Below are positions 23,914 through 32,297 of a stretch of 33,513 nucleotides of DNA, piece after piece (position 1 is the first letter of the stretch; every line of letters starts with the position of its first letter). The stretch is from an uncultured Collinsella sp. GTDB taxonomy: Bacteria; Actinomycetota; Coriobacteriia; Coriobacteriales; Coriobacteriaceae. Under the pieces are notes generated by a model that was given only the letters and a program-made list of their open reading frames with translations, searched no databases and had not been told where the DNA came from. The stretch lies in NCBI GenBank assembly GCA_905210085.1, contig CAJLVJ010000018.1:1-33513 (forward strand), written 5' to 3'. Position numbers and translations under genes: made by a program.

Positions 23914-25017
23914 TTAGACGTTATAGCAGTGATTCGCGACGCCTAGGAGCGTTATGCCAAGAAGGAAAAGCGTCATTGATGCTGTAATCCAGCAGTTGTC
24001 GCCGGTCTTGGGGAGTGCCGCACTGGTCGCGGTGGCAGTCTTGGGCTTGGAGACTTTGGCGCCCGTGGTATTGGTTATTGTCGTTGTTTTCTTGGTTGTC
24101 GCGGCCGCGGGTTTCAGCGCGGGATTTGCCGTGGGTCCCGTGGTGGGATCTCCAGCAGCGGGGCTAGCATCGACGGGAGACTTGTCCTCGCTATCGCCAG
24201 GCACATCGACCCCACCGGTCTTCCCCGCCGGAGGCGTGGCCGCATCGGGCTCAATCACCACATGCGGTGCCACCGCACCAGACGCATCCACCACGCCACT
24301 GGCACTAAAGGTTCCACCAGCAGGCGTCACAAACCGTGCGGACACAAGCGACCCGCCCATGCACGCAACGCCGCTATCGGCACCGGTCGCATCCAGCCAC
24401 GAAGCATCGACGGAAAGCCGACAGCCAGCTGCGCCATCGCCAAGGCCTAAATCTTGCAGAAGCACGCCGTAAGCACGCACGCCCGCTCCGGACCCGGCGC
24501 CCGCGGCAACGACGCGCCCGCCGCTGCGCACGGCCATGTCGCCTGCGATCACGCCGGCAACCGCCTCGTCCGTAATATCGGTCCCGTCTGCCCGGGAATC
24601 GACGGTGCATCCGTCCACCACGAGCGCCTGCGAAACGTGGATTCCGCACTGCGAGCCCGTCGCCGTCAGGGTCCCGGTGCCGCGAAGCGTCAGGCTGCCC
24701 CACACCTCCATGCCGCACAGCGTGATGTCCGCATCGGGCGCATGCGACTCCGTCACGGAGTTTTGCCCGGCAAGCGTCAGCACCAGGTCGCCCTCGGCGC
24801 CGATGGCCTCGCCCGCGTAGCCGTTAAGCTCTAGGTGGTCGGCATCGGTCCAGGCCCAGCCGGGGCCCGACACGCCCGGCACGTAGTACGTCGTGCCCGC
24901 GATGATGAGGCTCTCCGCGCCCGCGGCATAAGAAGGCCCGCCCAGCAAAACGCATAGGCAGGCCATGGCAACAATCGCAATGTAATGACGGCTGGTGTGG
25001 GACTTGGCAGCAAACAT
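23914..25017 (-). CDS. LPXTG-anchored surface protein with beta-helix-like repeats
   Basis: This protein of about 367 residues has a signal peptide (basic SHTSRHY, hydrophobic IAIVAMACLCVLLGG, cleavage near SYAAGAE). A Gly/Ala/Val-rich domain follows (about 35-250), with repeating short strands such as LNGYAGEAIGAEGDLVLTLAG and SLTLRGTGTLTATGSQCGIHV, resembling carbohydrate-binding or right-handed beta-helix surface proteins. A Pro/Thr/Lys stalk (about 265-333) leads to LPKTGD (335-340), a membrane helix and the short tail NHCYNV. The tail lacks the usual Lys/Arg cluster. Sortase would anchor it to peptidoglycan. ATG 25017 is preceded by GGAG. GC content is high, unlike its AT-rich neighbours. 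Confidence 0.85.
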   Translation of the reverse strand: MFAAKSHTSRHYIAIVAMACLCVLLGGPSYAAGAESLIIAGTTYYVPGVSGPGWAWTDADHLELNGYAGEAIGAEGDLVLTLAGQNSVTESHAPDADITLCGMEVWGSLTLRGTGTLTATGSQCGIHVSQALVVDGCTVDSRADGTDITDEAVAGVIAGDMAVRSGGRVVAAGAGSGAGVRAYGVLLQDLGLGDGAAGCRLSVDASWLDATGADSGVACMGGSLVSARFVTPAGGTFSASGVVDASGAVAPHVVIEPDAATPPAGKTGGVDVPGDSEDKSPVDASPAAGDPTTGPTANPALKPAAATTKKTTTITNTTGAKVSKPKTATATSAALPKTGDNCWITASMTLFLLGITLLGVANHCYNV

Positions 25018-25111
25018 ACCCGCTCCGATCTTCGCAGGAGCCAATAGAATGTGCACCAGAAAATGCCCTGGTAGCAGCAGTTATTAGTTTAACGAGATCG
25101 GGAGAGTGACG

Positions 25112-25156
25112 AACGATTTACCTGTAAACGAACCCAAAAATTAGGTGTAAATCGTT
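25112..25156. repeat. Inverted repeat upstream of the LPXTG gene
   Basis: AACGATTTAC (25112-25121) is inverted as GTAAATCGTT (25147-25156), with CCT/AGG flanking inside. It lies about 95 bases upstream of the LPXTG start and about 100 bases past the stop of the upstream operon. It could be an operator or a weak terminator. Confidence 0.4.
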
Positions 25157-25262
25157 TTGTCAGTCGGTGAAAGGAGGGGCCTCCATTAGCTAATTGGTCG
25201 TCCGTAAAATCCAAGCCCATATCGAAGAGGTCAACGAACCTCTAGGCAGAGACGAGTTAAGG

Positions 25263-25841
25263 CTACTCGTCACCCGCATTCACACGCATTGCTCTTTCAG
25301 TTTCGATCATTTTACGAACGACAAACTTCATTTTTTCATTCTTAGAAATAATAATTTCCAGGCAATCTTTGAGCTCATCGTCACTTTGAACAACAATGAG
25401 ATTATTTTCCTTCGAAACTTGAATTTCCCCGGTATATAAATCCCAGGTTTGACAAAATATATCTTCATCTAAGACTAAATCGATTGGATAGACGGCGCCT
25501 AGCCTCATTGTCAGTACTCTAAATTTATACTCCGAAGTAAAAAGATCGAAAGCATAATCGGACGGCGAATAAGAGTCGTTCGCATCGGTGAGATTCAGGG
25601 CGGTATTCTCTACTTTTTCCGTTTTTGGAACAGTGAGACGCTCCATTAATTCGCGTGAGGACCACATGCTGCTAGTTGTTCTGGTGGTAAAGGCAAGTTT
25701 TACAAAACGAGCTTCGATCAGGCCACTGGACGCAGCTTTTACATCTTCGCACTGCCCCTGCATGATTGCTTTAACGTTCTCAGCAGATTTTTCTAAGGGC
25801 CGATCAATAATGTCCGCCCAGAGATTTTCGCTACCTACCAT
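25263..25841 (-). CDS. Hypothetical protein, last gene of the EEP-nuclease operon
   Basis: This 192-residue soluble protein is of unrecognised family. The N-terminal half is helical and acidic (ENLWADIIDRPLEKSAENVKAI). The C-terminal half alternates strands and helices (YKFRVLTMRLGAVYPIDLVLDE, then SDDELKDCLEIIISK). The C-terminal part looks like a small alpha/beta domain. ATG 25841 has GGGGAAG eight bases upstream and overlaps the nuclease gene by 11 bases, so the two are translationally coupled. Low GC sets it apart from core genes. Confidence 0.7.
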   Translation of the reverse strand: MVGSENLWADIIDRPLEKSAENVKAIMQGQCEDVKAASSGLIEARFVKLAFTTRTTSSMWSSRELMERLTVPKTEKVENTALNLTDANDSYSPSDYAFDLFTSEYKFRVLTMRLGAVYPIDLVLDEDIFCQTWDLYTGEIQVSKENNLIVVQSDDELKDCLEIIISKNEKMKFVVRKMIETERAMRVNAGDE

Positions 25842-26637
25842 GACACTTCCCCATTTCCATAGTTACCAAAAGTGGCAAATGGTCACTGTACTTTGAACAC
25901 GGCCGTGAATTAACAATAAGTTTAGTATCACCGATTTGACGAAGATAGCGGCAGTCGGTAATGCAGTCCGCCAACTGCCAATCTACAACGATTTGATCGA
26001 GCGAATGCCAATAATAGGTACAGTCGCCGGAACCCAAATAAAATGAACCCAGATTAGAATTGGACTCTGATAGAAATTCAAGAGCGGGGTTATACATTAC
26101 TGGATACGACAACCCATCGCTCTCTCTTTCTTTCAATCTCTTTGCAACCTCTTTGAAAAAGGTCGAATTTAAGGAATCGAGTTTTACCATTTCGGGGTCA
26201 AATGGATTGCAATTGAAATCGCCTATCAGCATATTGAGGCTGCCGGGGTACGACGTCTTTGTAGTATTTAGCTCGCTAACGAGTTTTCTAATTATGCTTT
26301 CGCGATGATCACCTTGCGGATCGTTGCGCTTGTCTGGCAGGTGAACAATTGAGGTATTCACGGGAACACCGTCAAGAATTAATGTGCACGTCAGATTTTT
26401 AATAACCGCAGACGCTTGCTGCGAACAAATTGAAGACTTGACGAGCAGCTTCGTTTTCGTCTTGTCGTCAATGGATTCCACTGTTTGATAACGACCAGCA
26501 AGCAATTCGGTCAATCGCTGAAAGTCAGTTTGATCTGCCTCCGCAAAAGCCGCTACATCAACGTCATACAGTTGAACGGCAAAGTGGACAAGATCCGCAA
26601 GGCTCTTGCGAGCTAAATTCCAAAAGAATAATCGCAA
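25831..26637 (-). CDS. Endonuclease/exonuclease/phosphatase (EEP) family protein
   Basis: This 268-residue protein carries the full EEP catalytic set: WNLA with Asn7, FAEAD with Glu33, IVHL with His99, IGDFNCNPFDPEM with Asp140 and Asn142, HSLDQIVV with Asp214, and the terminal SDHLPL. The fold cleaves phosphodiesters in DNA, RNA, phospholipids or inositol phosphates, so the substrate is open. No secretion signal is seen, so it is probably cytoplasmic. The apparent start is TTG 26637 with GTGAGG close by. It overlaps an unknown 192-residue protein and follows two other unknown genes in an AT-rich segment, the setting of defence or competition genes. Confidence 0.85.
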   Translation of the reverse strand: MRLFFWNLARKSLADLVHFAVQLYDVDVAAFAEADQTDFQRLTELLAGRYQTVESIDDKTKTKLLVKSSICSQQASAVIKNLTCTLILDGVPVNTSIVHLPDKRNDPQGDHRESIIRKLVSELNTTKTSYPGSLNMLIGDFNCNPFDPEMVKLDSLNSTFFKEVAKRLKERESDGLSYPVMYNPALEFLSESNSNLGSFYLGSGDCTYYWHSLDQIVVDWQLADCITDCRYLRQIGDTKLIVNSRPCSKYSDHLPLLVTMEMGKCHGR

Positions 26638-26718
26638 AACCTCACCTGGCTGTCCTCATGAAATCAAAACCTATCAACTTTAATATACTCTGCGCTTATG
26701 TGTTCTTCATTGACTAAT

Positions 26719-27354
26719 TCATTGTGGTTTAACTGGCTTAGTTTGAGACCCAATGCTGTCACAAAATAAATCAGCAAGTGAGTCACAAAATATCTCAAAC
26801 TGCACAACGTTCATTAATGGATATAACCTATCAGACATATACCAATTGAATGGCCTTTCGTTGGGATTCGTGTCTCTTGCCATATCAACTAATAGCCCAA
26901 GGGAATGGTTTTCCGCTACTAGTTCCAATAAATCAAACGTGTCGGTTGTCCGTGTTCGGCACAGAGCGCAAAAGGTATCCAGGAATGCCAGACCCTCAAC
27001 GGCTATATAGTTAGAAACGATCTGATAGAAGGATGCAAAAGACAGAAGAGGCGTATCACCTTGTTGATATCGCTCTTGGCAAAATGAATCTAACCAGTCG
27101 AGCATGGTTCTTCCATCTTGATTAATTGAAGTGCGACGAAACATCGATATGTTGTTCCTGTCACCAACAATTCCAGATTCAAGATTAATCGCAAGTCCAA
27201 ATGTTTGATCTTGTGAGGAATAGTTGACGGGACTTATGTAGCCGTCGTTATGTTCGCTTGCATTGCGTATTGCCGAAAGCAGAACTACAAATGGCTCAGC
27301 TTCGAGGATCTCTTTTAGTTTAACCCAATCAGATGAATGGGCCTCATTAGCCAA
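26719..27354 (-). CDS. Hypothetical protein (211 residues)
   Basis: I do not recognise this family. The protein is soluble, acidic and mostly helical. FVVLLSAIRNASEHNDGYI at about 22-40 resembles HEPN-like or immunity-type helices only in a general way. LYPLMNVVQFEIFCDSLADL forms the C-terminal helix. The likely start is TTG 27354, which has a poor ribosome site and sits 30 bases after the upstream stop. The DNA is AT-rich. It is on the same strand as the EEP nuclease with an 81-base gap. Confidence 0.6.
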   Translation of the reverse strand: MANEAHSSDWVKLKEILEAEPFVVLLSAIRNASEHNDGYISPVNYSSQDQTFGLAINLESGIVGDRNNISMFRRTSINQDGRTMLDWLDSFCQERYQQGDTPLLSFASFYQIVSNYIAVEGLAFLDTFCALCRTRTTDTFDLLELVAENHSLGLLVDMARDTNPNERPFNWYMSDRLYPLMNVVQFEIFCDSLADLFCDSIGSQTKPVKPQ

Positions 27355-27384
27355 AGTACTGCTCAGTCTGCTAATACTCGTGGT

Positions 27385-27792
27385 TCATTCTTTTACCACC
27401 GCTGAAAAACGAAGGGCTTTGGATATAAAGCCGTGGGCGTAGTAAACACAGTCGCGCATATAATCAGTGCAGCTGGCGTTATATCTCACTTTAATGGCCT
27501 CATCGCGTGTTAAATCACATCTCATTAAGAGATCCGTGCGTGCGGTCGCATAATCTGACCAGCATGCGGCAATGCGTTCAAAGGACCCCTGCATACGTCC
27601 CAATGAAATCAGACATTCAATTGTTGACGGGTCAAGAGAATCTCTGATTTTGGTGACGGGAAATCTGCAGTCGGTGTTCGACATATAAGAAACTAGGCTG
27701 CAATTCGAAAATGAAAACTGAGGCACTTCATTCCAGCGCCAGGAAGGAGCAACGTACACTGGGCTTGTAATTATCTCGCTCGAATGATTCAT
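27385..27792 (-). CDS. Hypothetical protein (135 residues)
   Basis: I do not recognise this family. The N-terminal third has strands and aromatic residues (PVYVAPSWRWNEVPQFSF). The remainder is helical (IECLISLGRMQGSFERIAAC, CTDYMRDCVYYAHGFISKAL). ATG 27792 has GGAG at nine bases. It is the first gene of the AT-rich EEP-nuclease series and lies just downstream of the ugd fragment in transcription order. Confidence 0.6.
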   Translation of the reverse strand: MNHSSEIITSPVYVAPSWRWNEVPQFSFSNCSLVSYMSNTDCRFPVTKIRDSLDPSTIECLISLGRMQGSFERIAACWSDYATARTDLLMRCDLTRDEAIKVRYNASCTDYMRDCVYYAHGFISKALRFSAVVKE

Positions 27793-27944
27793 GAAAGCGC
27801 TCCATAATATCCATGTTTTAGCAAGCTCTATATGCTAAGTAAAACTTGTCGTTCAGCTTCAGGAAAAGCGTGAAGGTTCAATCATTTATGCCAAACTAAT
27901 TCTGTCATTCTCAGATGATGAGGCCATCGTATTGCCCGTTTAAC

Positions 27945-28226
27945 ATACGCTTTGCCTTCACGCGCTTCATGACACCCTGGATCGAGCTCGCGCGGAAGTT
28001 GTCGGAGTTCGACTTCATCGCCAGACGGTACACGCCCACGACCGGCCTCTCTTTGCCGGCTTACACGCGGTCTCATACCGTCTGTAGAACCTCGTCTGCC
28101 ACGAAGTCCTTGCGGGTGCGGATGGCCTCCACGATGGCCTCGATCAGGTACTGCGGCACGTCCCTGTAATTCACTATCAGCTGCTTGGCGTCCTTGGGTA
28201 GGCAGTAGCCGCCGTAGCCGAAGCTG
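27945..28226 (-). pseudogene. Degenerate fragment of UDP-glucose 6-dehydrogenase
   Basis: On the minus strand this reads SFGYGGYCLPKDAKQL, IEAIVEAIRTRKDFVADEVL, RPVVGVYRLAMKSNSDNF and ASSIQGVMKRVKAK. It is nearly identical to the ugd end at 33034-33513. Two in-frame stop codons replace the Trp and Tyr of the intact WDRVY segment (TGA and TAA). Similarity ends abruptly on both sides (about 27948 and 28226). It is therefore a truncated, non-coding copy in direct orientation to ugd. Confidence 0.92.
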
Positions 28227-28281
28227 AAAGTGATAAGGAAGCATCTGAATCAGCAACAGTACTGTTTAACGTGATCATTAA

Positions 28282-29949
28282 TTATATCCAAGTTGAAACG
28301 AAATCTGCTGCAGCAGAATAGATCGGATCGTTGAGATCAGGATAATTTTCAAATACAACATTTACCCAGTCTGGTCCGTGTGAGCTAACGTCGGGGATGA
28401 AATTCTCAAGTTCGCCTACTGGAACGGGGTAAATATTTCTGCTGTTCAGGTACTGCTCAATAATTTCATAGCTATGTCGTGAATCCCCCCTAAAAGCAGC
28501 CTTCCCATAGTTTTTAACCGTGCTCCAAGCAGAATCTGTTGCCAAGATTGCTGTTATTTTGCCGCGAAGTTTAGAAGTGACAACTTCCGATTTACATCCA
28601 GCGAACAGTGCATCGATTTCCGCCCTAGCGGAAACACATGTCACATCCCTGCAGTCTGCCCTTAAAGACTCGTTAAGGTTGATCCACTCTTCCTTAATGT
28701 CATCCCAGTTCCCACCAGCTTCAGGTAAAAGAGCTTTTAATAAACCAGAATCATTTAGTATGTCCGCATCGGGAATCATTATCGGTTCAATCGAAAGACC
28801 TCTTAGGAGCTTAAGGTAGTCCTTGAACCGAGACTTACCCCCTACGGGCAACAGGAGCGTAGAAGCAGTTACTCCATGGCTGCCAGATACCCTATCAAGC
28901 ATGGCTTCGTAAAATTTACAGTCGCTATCGCTTTCGCATAGCACGGTTCTCGTATGAAATAATGAGTCAATAGCATCGCTATATTTGAGAAACGTTGTTG
29001 TATTCAGGATGTTTAGATCATCGGGCTTTATTTTGGCAAACCTATTTGTTTCTTCGCGCCTTTCTACTCTAATAATCTTCAAACGTTCTGAGCAATTTAG
29101 AAGCAATCCGTTTAACAATTCTTTGCTATGAGTAGTAATGAATAGCTGTTTATCGGTAGAGTTTCCAAGAGTTCTTCCCATTTGAAAAGCCTGAGGAGGA
29201 TGGAGAAAAGACTCCGGCTCGTCAATAAAAAGAGCTGAAAACTGTGCATAATATAGATATAAAAGAATGCCTAAATAGCTCTTAATACCATCACCTTGTA
29301 GGTGGGCCTTCGGATATCGATCCAGATATCTATTCAATTGTTCATAAATTTCAAATGAGCTTTCAGCCTCAAAAGAGTGAATATCGTCACCTAGGCACAA
29401 TGGTATGGTCGCACCGTTTGCATAATGGGGCAAAACATCAGTATCAAAGGCTTCTCTAAAAGCATTGGATACCTTACTTCTATAGCCTTCGTCGCGAGTA
29501 AGAACATGAATCAGATTGTCAGCTGGAGCAGTTCGATCAATCTGGCCTGCAGGATTACAAACTGATAAACGATCGCCAGTATCGAGAAACGCAAAATAGG
29601 CTTCTCGGAAACCATCAGGTAATGAGTCCTTTGGTTCTAGACAGTTTGGATATTTACGGTAATCAAAATCGTAGATTTCAAAATTAAAGCCATTGTATCT
29701 CGATTGTCTAGCATTTAGAACAGCGAACCGTTTCATGAACGCAGAGACATCATCAGCATTTGGCTTTTCTATCAACTCGCTATTTACTACAACGCCTTGC
29801 GAATCATCTGAGATCATGTCGTAGATGTCACGGATTGCCTGACTTTTGCCAACATTATTTGGACCAACAAAAACAAGAATGGAATCAGGGTTTAAAGAAA
29901 TTGTTTCCCCAGTGTTAAGTGTAATCTGGCTGATGTACGGCATCTGCAT
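28282..29949 (-). CDS. OLD-family-like ATPase with C-terminal TOPRIM domain
   Basis: This protein of about 555 residues (numbered from the TTG at 29961) has an ABC/SMC-type ATPase domain: Walker A VGPNNVGKS at 32-40, GDGIKSYLGILL as the signature-like segment (223-234), Walker B ALFIDEPES (243-251) and the switch THSKELLNGL (277-286). A TOPRIM domain follows with VLCESDSDCKFYE (Glu343), LLPVGGKSRFKDYL and MIPDADILND (Asp398, Asp400). This is the OLD nuclease layout, as in GajA-like anti-phage proteins. No GajB-type helicase or reverse transcriptase adjoins it, so it is stand-alone or works with the neighbouring membrane and 65-aa proteins. Start: ATG 29949 preferred; TTG 29961 possible. Confidence 0.85.
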   Translation of the reverse strand: MQMPYISQITLNTGETISLNPDSILVFVGPNNVGKSQAIRDIYDMISDDSQGVVVNSELIEKPNADDVSAFMKRFAVLNARQSRYNGFNFEIYDFDYRKYPNCLEPKDSLPDGFREAYFAFLDTGDRLSVCNPAGQIDRTAPADNLIHVLTRDEGYRSKVSNAFREAFDTDVLPHYANGATIPLCLGDDIHSFEAESSFEIYEQLNRYLDRYPKAHLQGDGIKSYLGILLYLYYAQFSALFIDEPESFLHPPQAFQMGRTLGNSTDKQLFITTHSKELLNGLLLNCSERLKIIRVERREETNRFAKIKPDDLNILNTTTFLKYSDAIDSLFHTRTVLCESDSDCKFYEAMLDRVSGSHGVTASTLLLPVGGKSRFKDYLKLLRGLSIEPIMIPDADILNDSGLLKALLPEAGGNWDDIKEEWINLNESLRADCRDVTCVSARAEIDALFAGCKSEVVTSKLRGKITAILATDSAWSTVKNYGKAAFRGDSRHSYEIIEQYLNSRNIYPVPVGELENFIPDVSSHGPDWVNVVFENYPDLNDPIYSAAADFVSTWI

Positions 29950-29961
29950 TGTTAAGTCCAA

Positions 29962-30299
29962 ACTCTACTCAGTACCTGTTCATCAATAAAATACCTGTTT
30001 GACTAACAGTCCAATCATAAATAATGAGATTGAAGTTGGCGATGGGTGGATGAAATAAATTATTAAATAGCGAGCTGCGTGCGGTCGAGGCATTCCGTCG
30101 CGTAGTCAAATTATACGAAGTCAGCAACCACTTGCTTATCATGGCCTACCAGCCAGTCATGATAATCCGAATAGCTGGTTGGTAGGTCATGATAAAGATC
30201 GAATCCGTTTCCAATAATTAAAAGGGTTCGAGTGGCGTCACAATCTGCGTCATTGTGAATCTCGCGTTCTCTTCTAGCCATCTACTCGGATGCCTTTCT
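29962..30299. other. Intergenic stretch upstream of the OLD-like gene
   Basis: No coding frame is supported. It contains an imperfect inverted repeat at 30135-30195 and would hold the promoter of the OLD-like gene if the gene is not co-transcribed with the genes upstream. Confidence 0.4.
30135..30195. repeat. Imperfect inverted repeat upstream of the OLD-like gene
   Basis: CTTATCATGGCCTACCAGCC (30135-30154) is matched in reverse by GGTTGGTAGGTCATGATAAAG (about 30177-30196, shown shortened). ATCATG also recurs as CATGAT in between. This could be an operator or a structured leader. Confidence 0.5.
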
Positions 30300-30497
30300 T
30301 TAGAAAAATTCCTTATCAGAATTTTTGACTTCTGAACTCGAACTCCTCTTAATTAAGAAGCTAATATCCGAGTCTTCGATGAGAACACTTGAATTGACGT
30401 ATGCCTTGGCGTGGCAAGGCTTTCGGCCGTGCTTCAGCTTGTCCTTAATAAATGCCGATATTGTCTTTCGCTCTACAGGGATCACAGTCTTACTCAT
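30300..30497 (-). CDS. Small hypothetical protein (65 residues)
   Basis: This short, basic protein (MSKTVIPVERKTISAFIKDK...) ends in a Ser/Lys/Glu-rich tail and has no recognised domain. ATG 30497 lies inside the end of the membrane-protein gene (ATGAGTAA overlap), with GGAGGGAG just upstream. It is thus translationally coupled to that gene and probably part of its system. Confidence 0.6.
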   Translation of the reverse strand: MSKTVIPVERKTISAFIKDKLKHGRKPCHAKAYVNSSVLIEDSDISFLIKRSSSSEVKNSDKEFF

Positions 30498-32163
30498 TGC
30501 CAACTCCCTCCTCCATTGCTAAATCAATAAACGACTTAGAGCCCTGATGATACGGATTTACCGAAGATGCCCATACAGGGAAAAGCCAGCCGTCTTTCCA
30601 ATTAGAGCCAATGAGCGCACGGTAAAAATAAATACCCATCTCATATTCTGATACTCGCCCTTGTGCATATGGCTGAATATCGCCATCCGCATCTGTATTA
30701 GAAAACACATAGTCAAAATAGGGATCTGTCGAATCAAAATCTAATGAAACCTTATATTTTTTAACGATACTGTCTAAATCGTTAGGACGCAGCGTGCGCT
30801 CATAGTTATCCGATATAGATCTCGCCATGGGAACTTTATGCATGATGTTACCGTGCAACTTAATCTTTCCATACAGAGCAAATGCGGATCCGGCAGAAGT
30901 AAAAAACACTAAACATATTAGAAGCTCCCAGAGTAATCGAATAAAACCTATCCATTTAGCATTCATACACAAGACCAAGCCCAATACGAGTGCCGAAATG
31001 GTTGTAGCGGCAAGAGCGCCGACTCCCATCCATAACCATTCTTCGGCGAAATAGTCTTCCATTGTTTGCCAAATGGAAATAACATTGCCGACTGAAAGAA
31101 TTGTGATCAATCTAAATAAGTCCGAGGTGTTAAAACCGCTGCCAGTGTCAGTTGCGCCCGTGCCACTGGAAAGCTGCAGACTGCTCGCGAAATGGATATA
31201 CATCATAATCATAAGACATAGAAAAGCAGCCATTGTTAAGGCCGCGATGGGCTTATGACTGCGTTTTTCGTAAGACAGTTCAAGGGCAGCTCCAGAAAAA
31301 CCACGCCCCGCATGAATGTAGAGCCGTGAAAACTGCTGATCATAACGATTACTAACAATCAATTTATCGGCAAAGAATATATCGCGACCAAGACCGATTG
31401 AGTTTAAATTTAAGCCAGATAAATAACAGTCCTTTAAACCATGAAAGGTCAGGTGATAGCTCTCGCAGCAGTCTGCCATTCCAAGTCCAAAGTAATAATG
31501 CATGCGCTTTTTGGTTAGTAGTCGCTTGATGTGCAGGAAACCCTTGCCGAATATAGTTTCAACTCTTTCCCTAAGTAGAACTTGAGGAACGGTTCGTTCA
31601 ACAGTAACTACTGGAGCCGCAATGAATCCACCCTTGTCAGATGGACTTAGCTCATAACAAACGGGTTTTGCGAATCTGTATGATTCCAACAATGACTTTA
31701 AAGTTAAGACTGCCTGCCTGTTGTTCTCCGTCTTATCTTGGAATTCATCCAAATCTTTAACTGAATTTACCCCAAGAGCCTTACAAATGCATGAAAGAGA
31801 GTCATCTTTAAACTGCATGTCAGTCTGATATCTACTAGTTTGCAGCATATAAGCGCAAAAACTCTTGGAATCAATTAGGCGAGGGTAATGGCATTCTGAA
31901 AAGTAGTTATTTAGTTCATCTGTCAGCTTATTTAATAACTCGGCATCGTTAAGCCTTCTGCAACGATAGCCGTCCTTTGAATTCACAACAAGATTGCGCA
32001 TCAACTCGCATTTTCCTTGGAACAGGATGGGGAGTGTAATGGATTCTGAAATTTGCAGATCTTTAGGTAATAAGAATTCAATTTCGGAGTTAACTTTATA
32101 AGCACCTGTCGTTGGCGTTATGCCCTCGCGAACTCGCTTTATTAGCGTCGACGGCGTTATCAA
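30490..32163 (-). CDS. Large membrane protein of unknown function, probably the 3' part of a frameshifted gene
   Basis: This frame encodes 557 residues from TTG 32163. The first ~300 residues are soluble, with two conserved-looking blocks (PSDKGGFIAAPVV and LTFHGLKDCYLSGLNLNSIG). Three or four membrane helices follow (about 306-330, 350-367, 378-402, 408-430). A cytoplasmic or external C-terminal domain (about 440-557) ends near the 65-aa gene. No known family is recognised. The frame stays open for about 60 more codons upstream of the TTG, with protein-like composition (GVIGAYSYVEIKSASNPYVF), but has no ATG, GTG or TTG there. It overlaps the end of the 135-aa membrane frame. This suggests that the two frames were one gene. 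Confidence 0.6.
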   Translation of the reverse strand: MITPSTLIKRVREGITPTTGAYKVNSEIEFLLPKDLQISESITLPILFQGKCELMRNLVVNSKDGYRCRRLNDAELLNKLTDELNNYFSECHYPRLIDSKSFCAYMLQTSRYQTDMQFKDDSLSCICKALGVNSVKDLDEFQDKTENNRQAVLTLKSLLESYRFAKPVCYELSPSDKGGFIAAPVVTVERTVPQVLLRERVETIFGKGFLHIKRLLTKKRMHYYFGLGMADCCESYHLTFHGLKDCYLSGLNLNSIGLGRDIFFADKLIVSNRYDQQFSRLYIHAGRGFSGAALELSYEKRSHKPIAALTMAAFLCLMIMMYIHFASSLQLSSGTGATDTGSGFNTSDLFRLITILSVGNVISIWQTMEDYFAEEWLWMGVGALAATTISALVLGLVLCMNAKWIGFIRLLWELLICLVFFTSAGSAFALYGKIKLHGNIMHKVPMARSISDNYERTLRPNDLDSIVKKYKVSLDFDSTDPYFDYVFSNTDADGDIQPYAQGRVSEYEMGIYFYRALIGSNWKDGWLFPVWASSVNPYHQGSKSFIDLAMEEGVGNE

Positions 32164-32297
32164 GGTGCGAATGAGAACGGCATTACGGGAAACATCTTTG
32201 TTCAGATCGCAGCTAGAGCGCGCCTTGCTCTTACAGACTCTGCTAAATACATACGGGTTACTGGCGCTTTTTATTTCAACATATGAATAAGCTCCGA

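Noticed and set aside
27882..28256. An intact 124-codon minus-strand frame
   Set aside because: It is a shifted frame of the ugd fragment; the true ugd frame there has two stop codons.
28282..29961. Complete Gabija or PARIS system
   Set aside because: No UvrD-type helicase or separate AriA/AriB pair adjoins the OLD-like gene.
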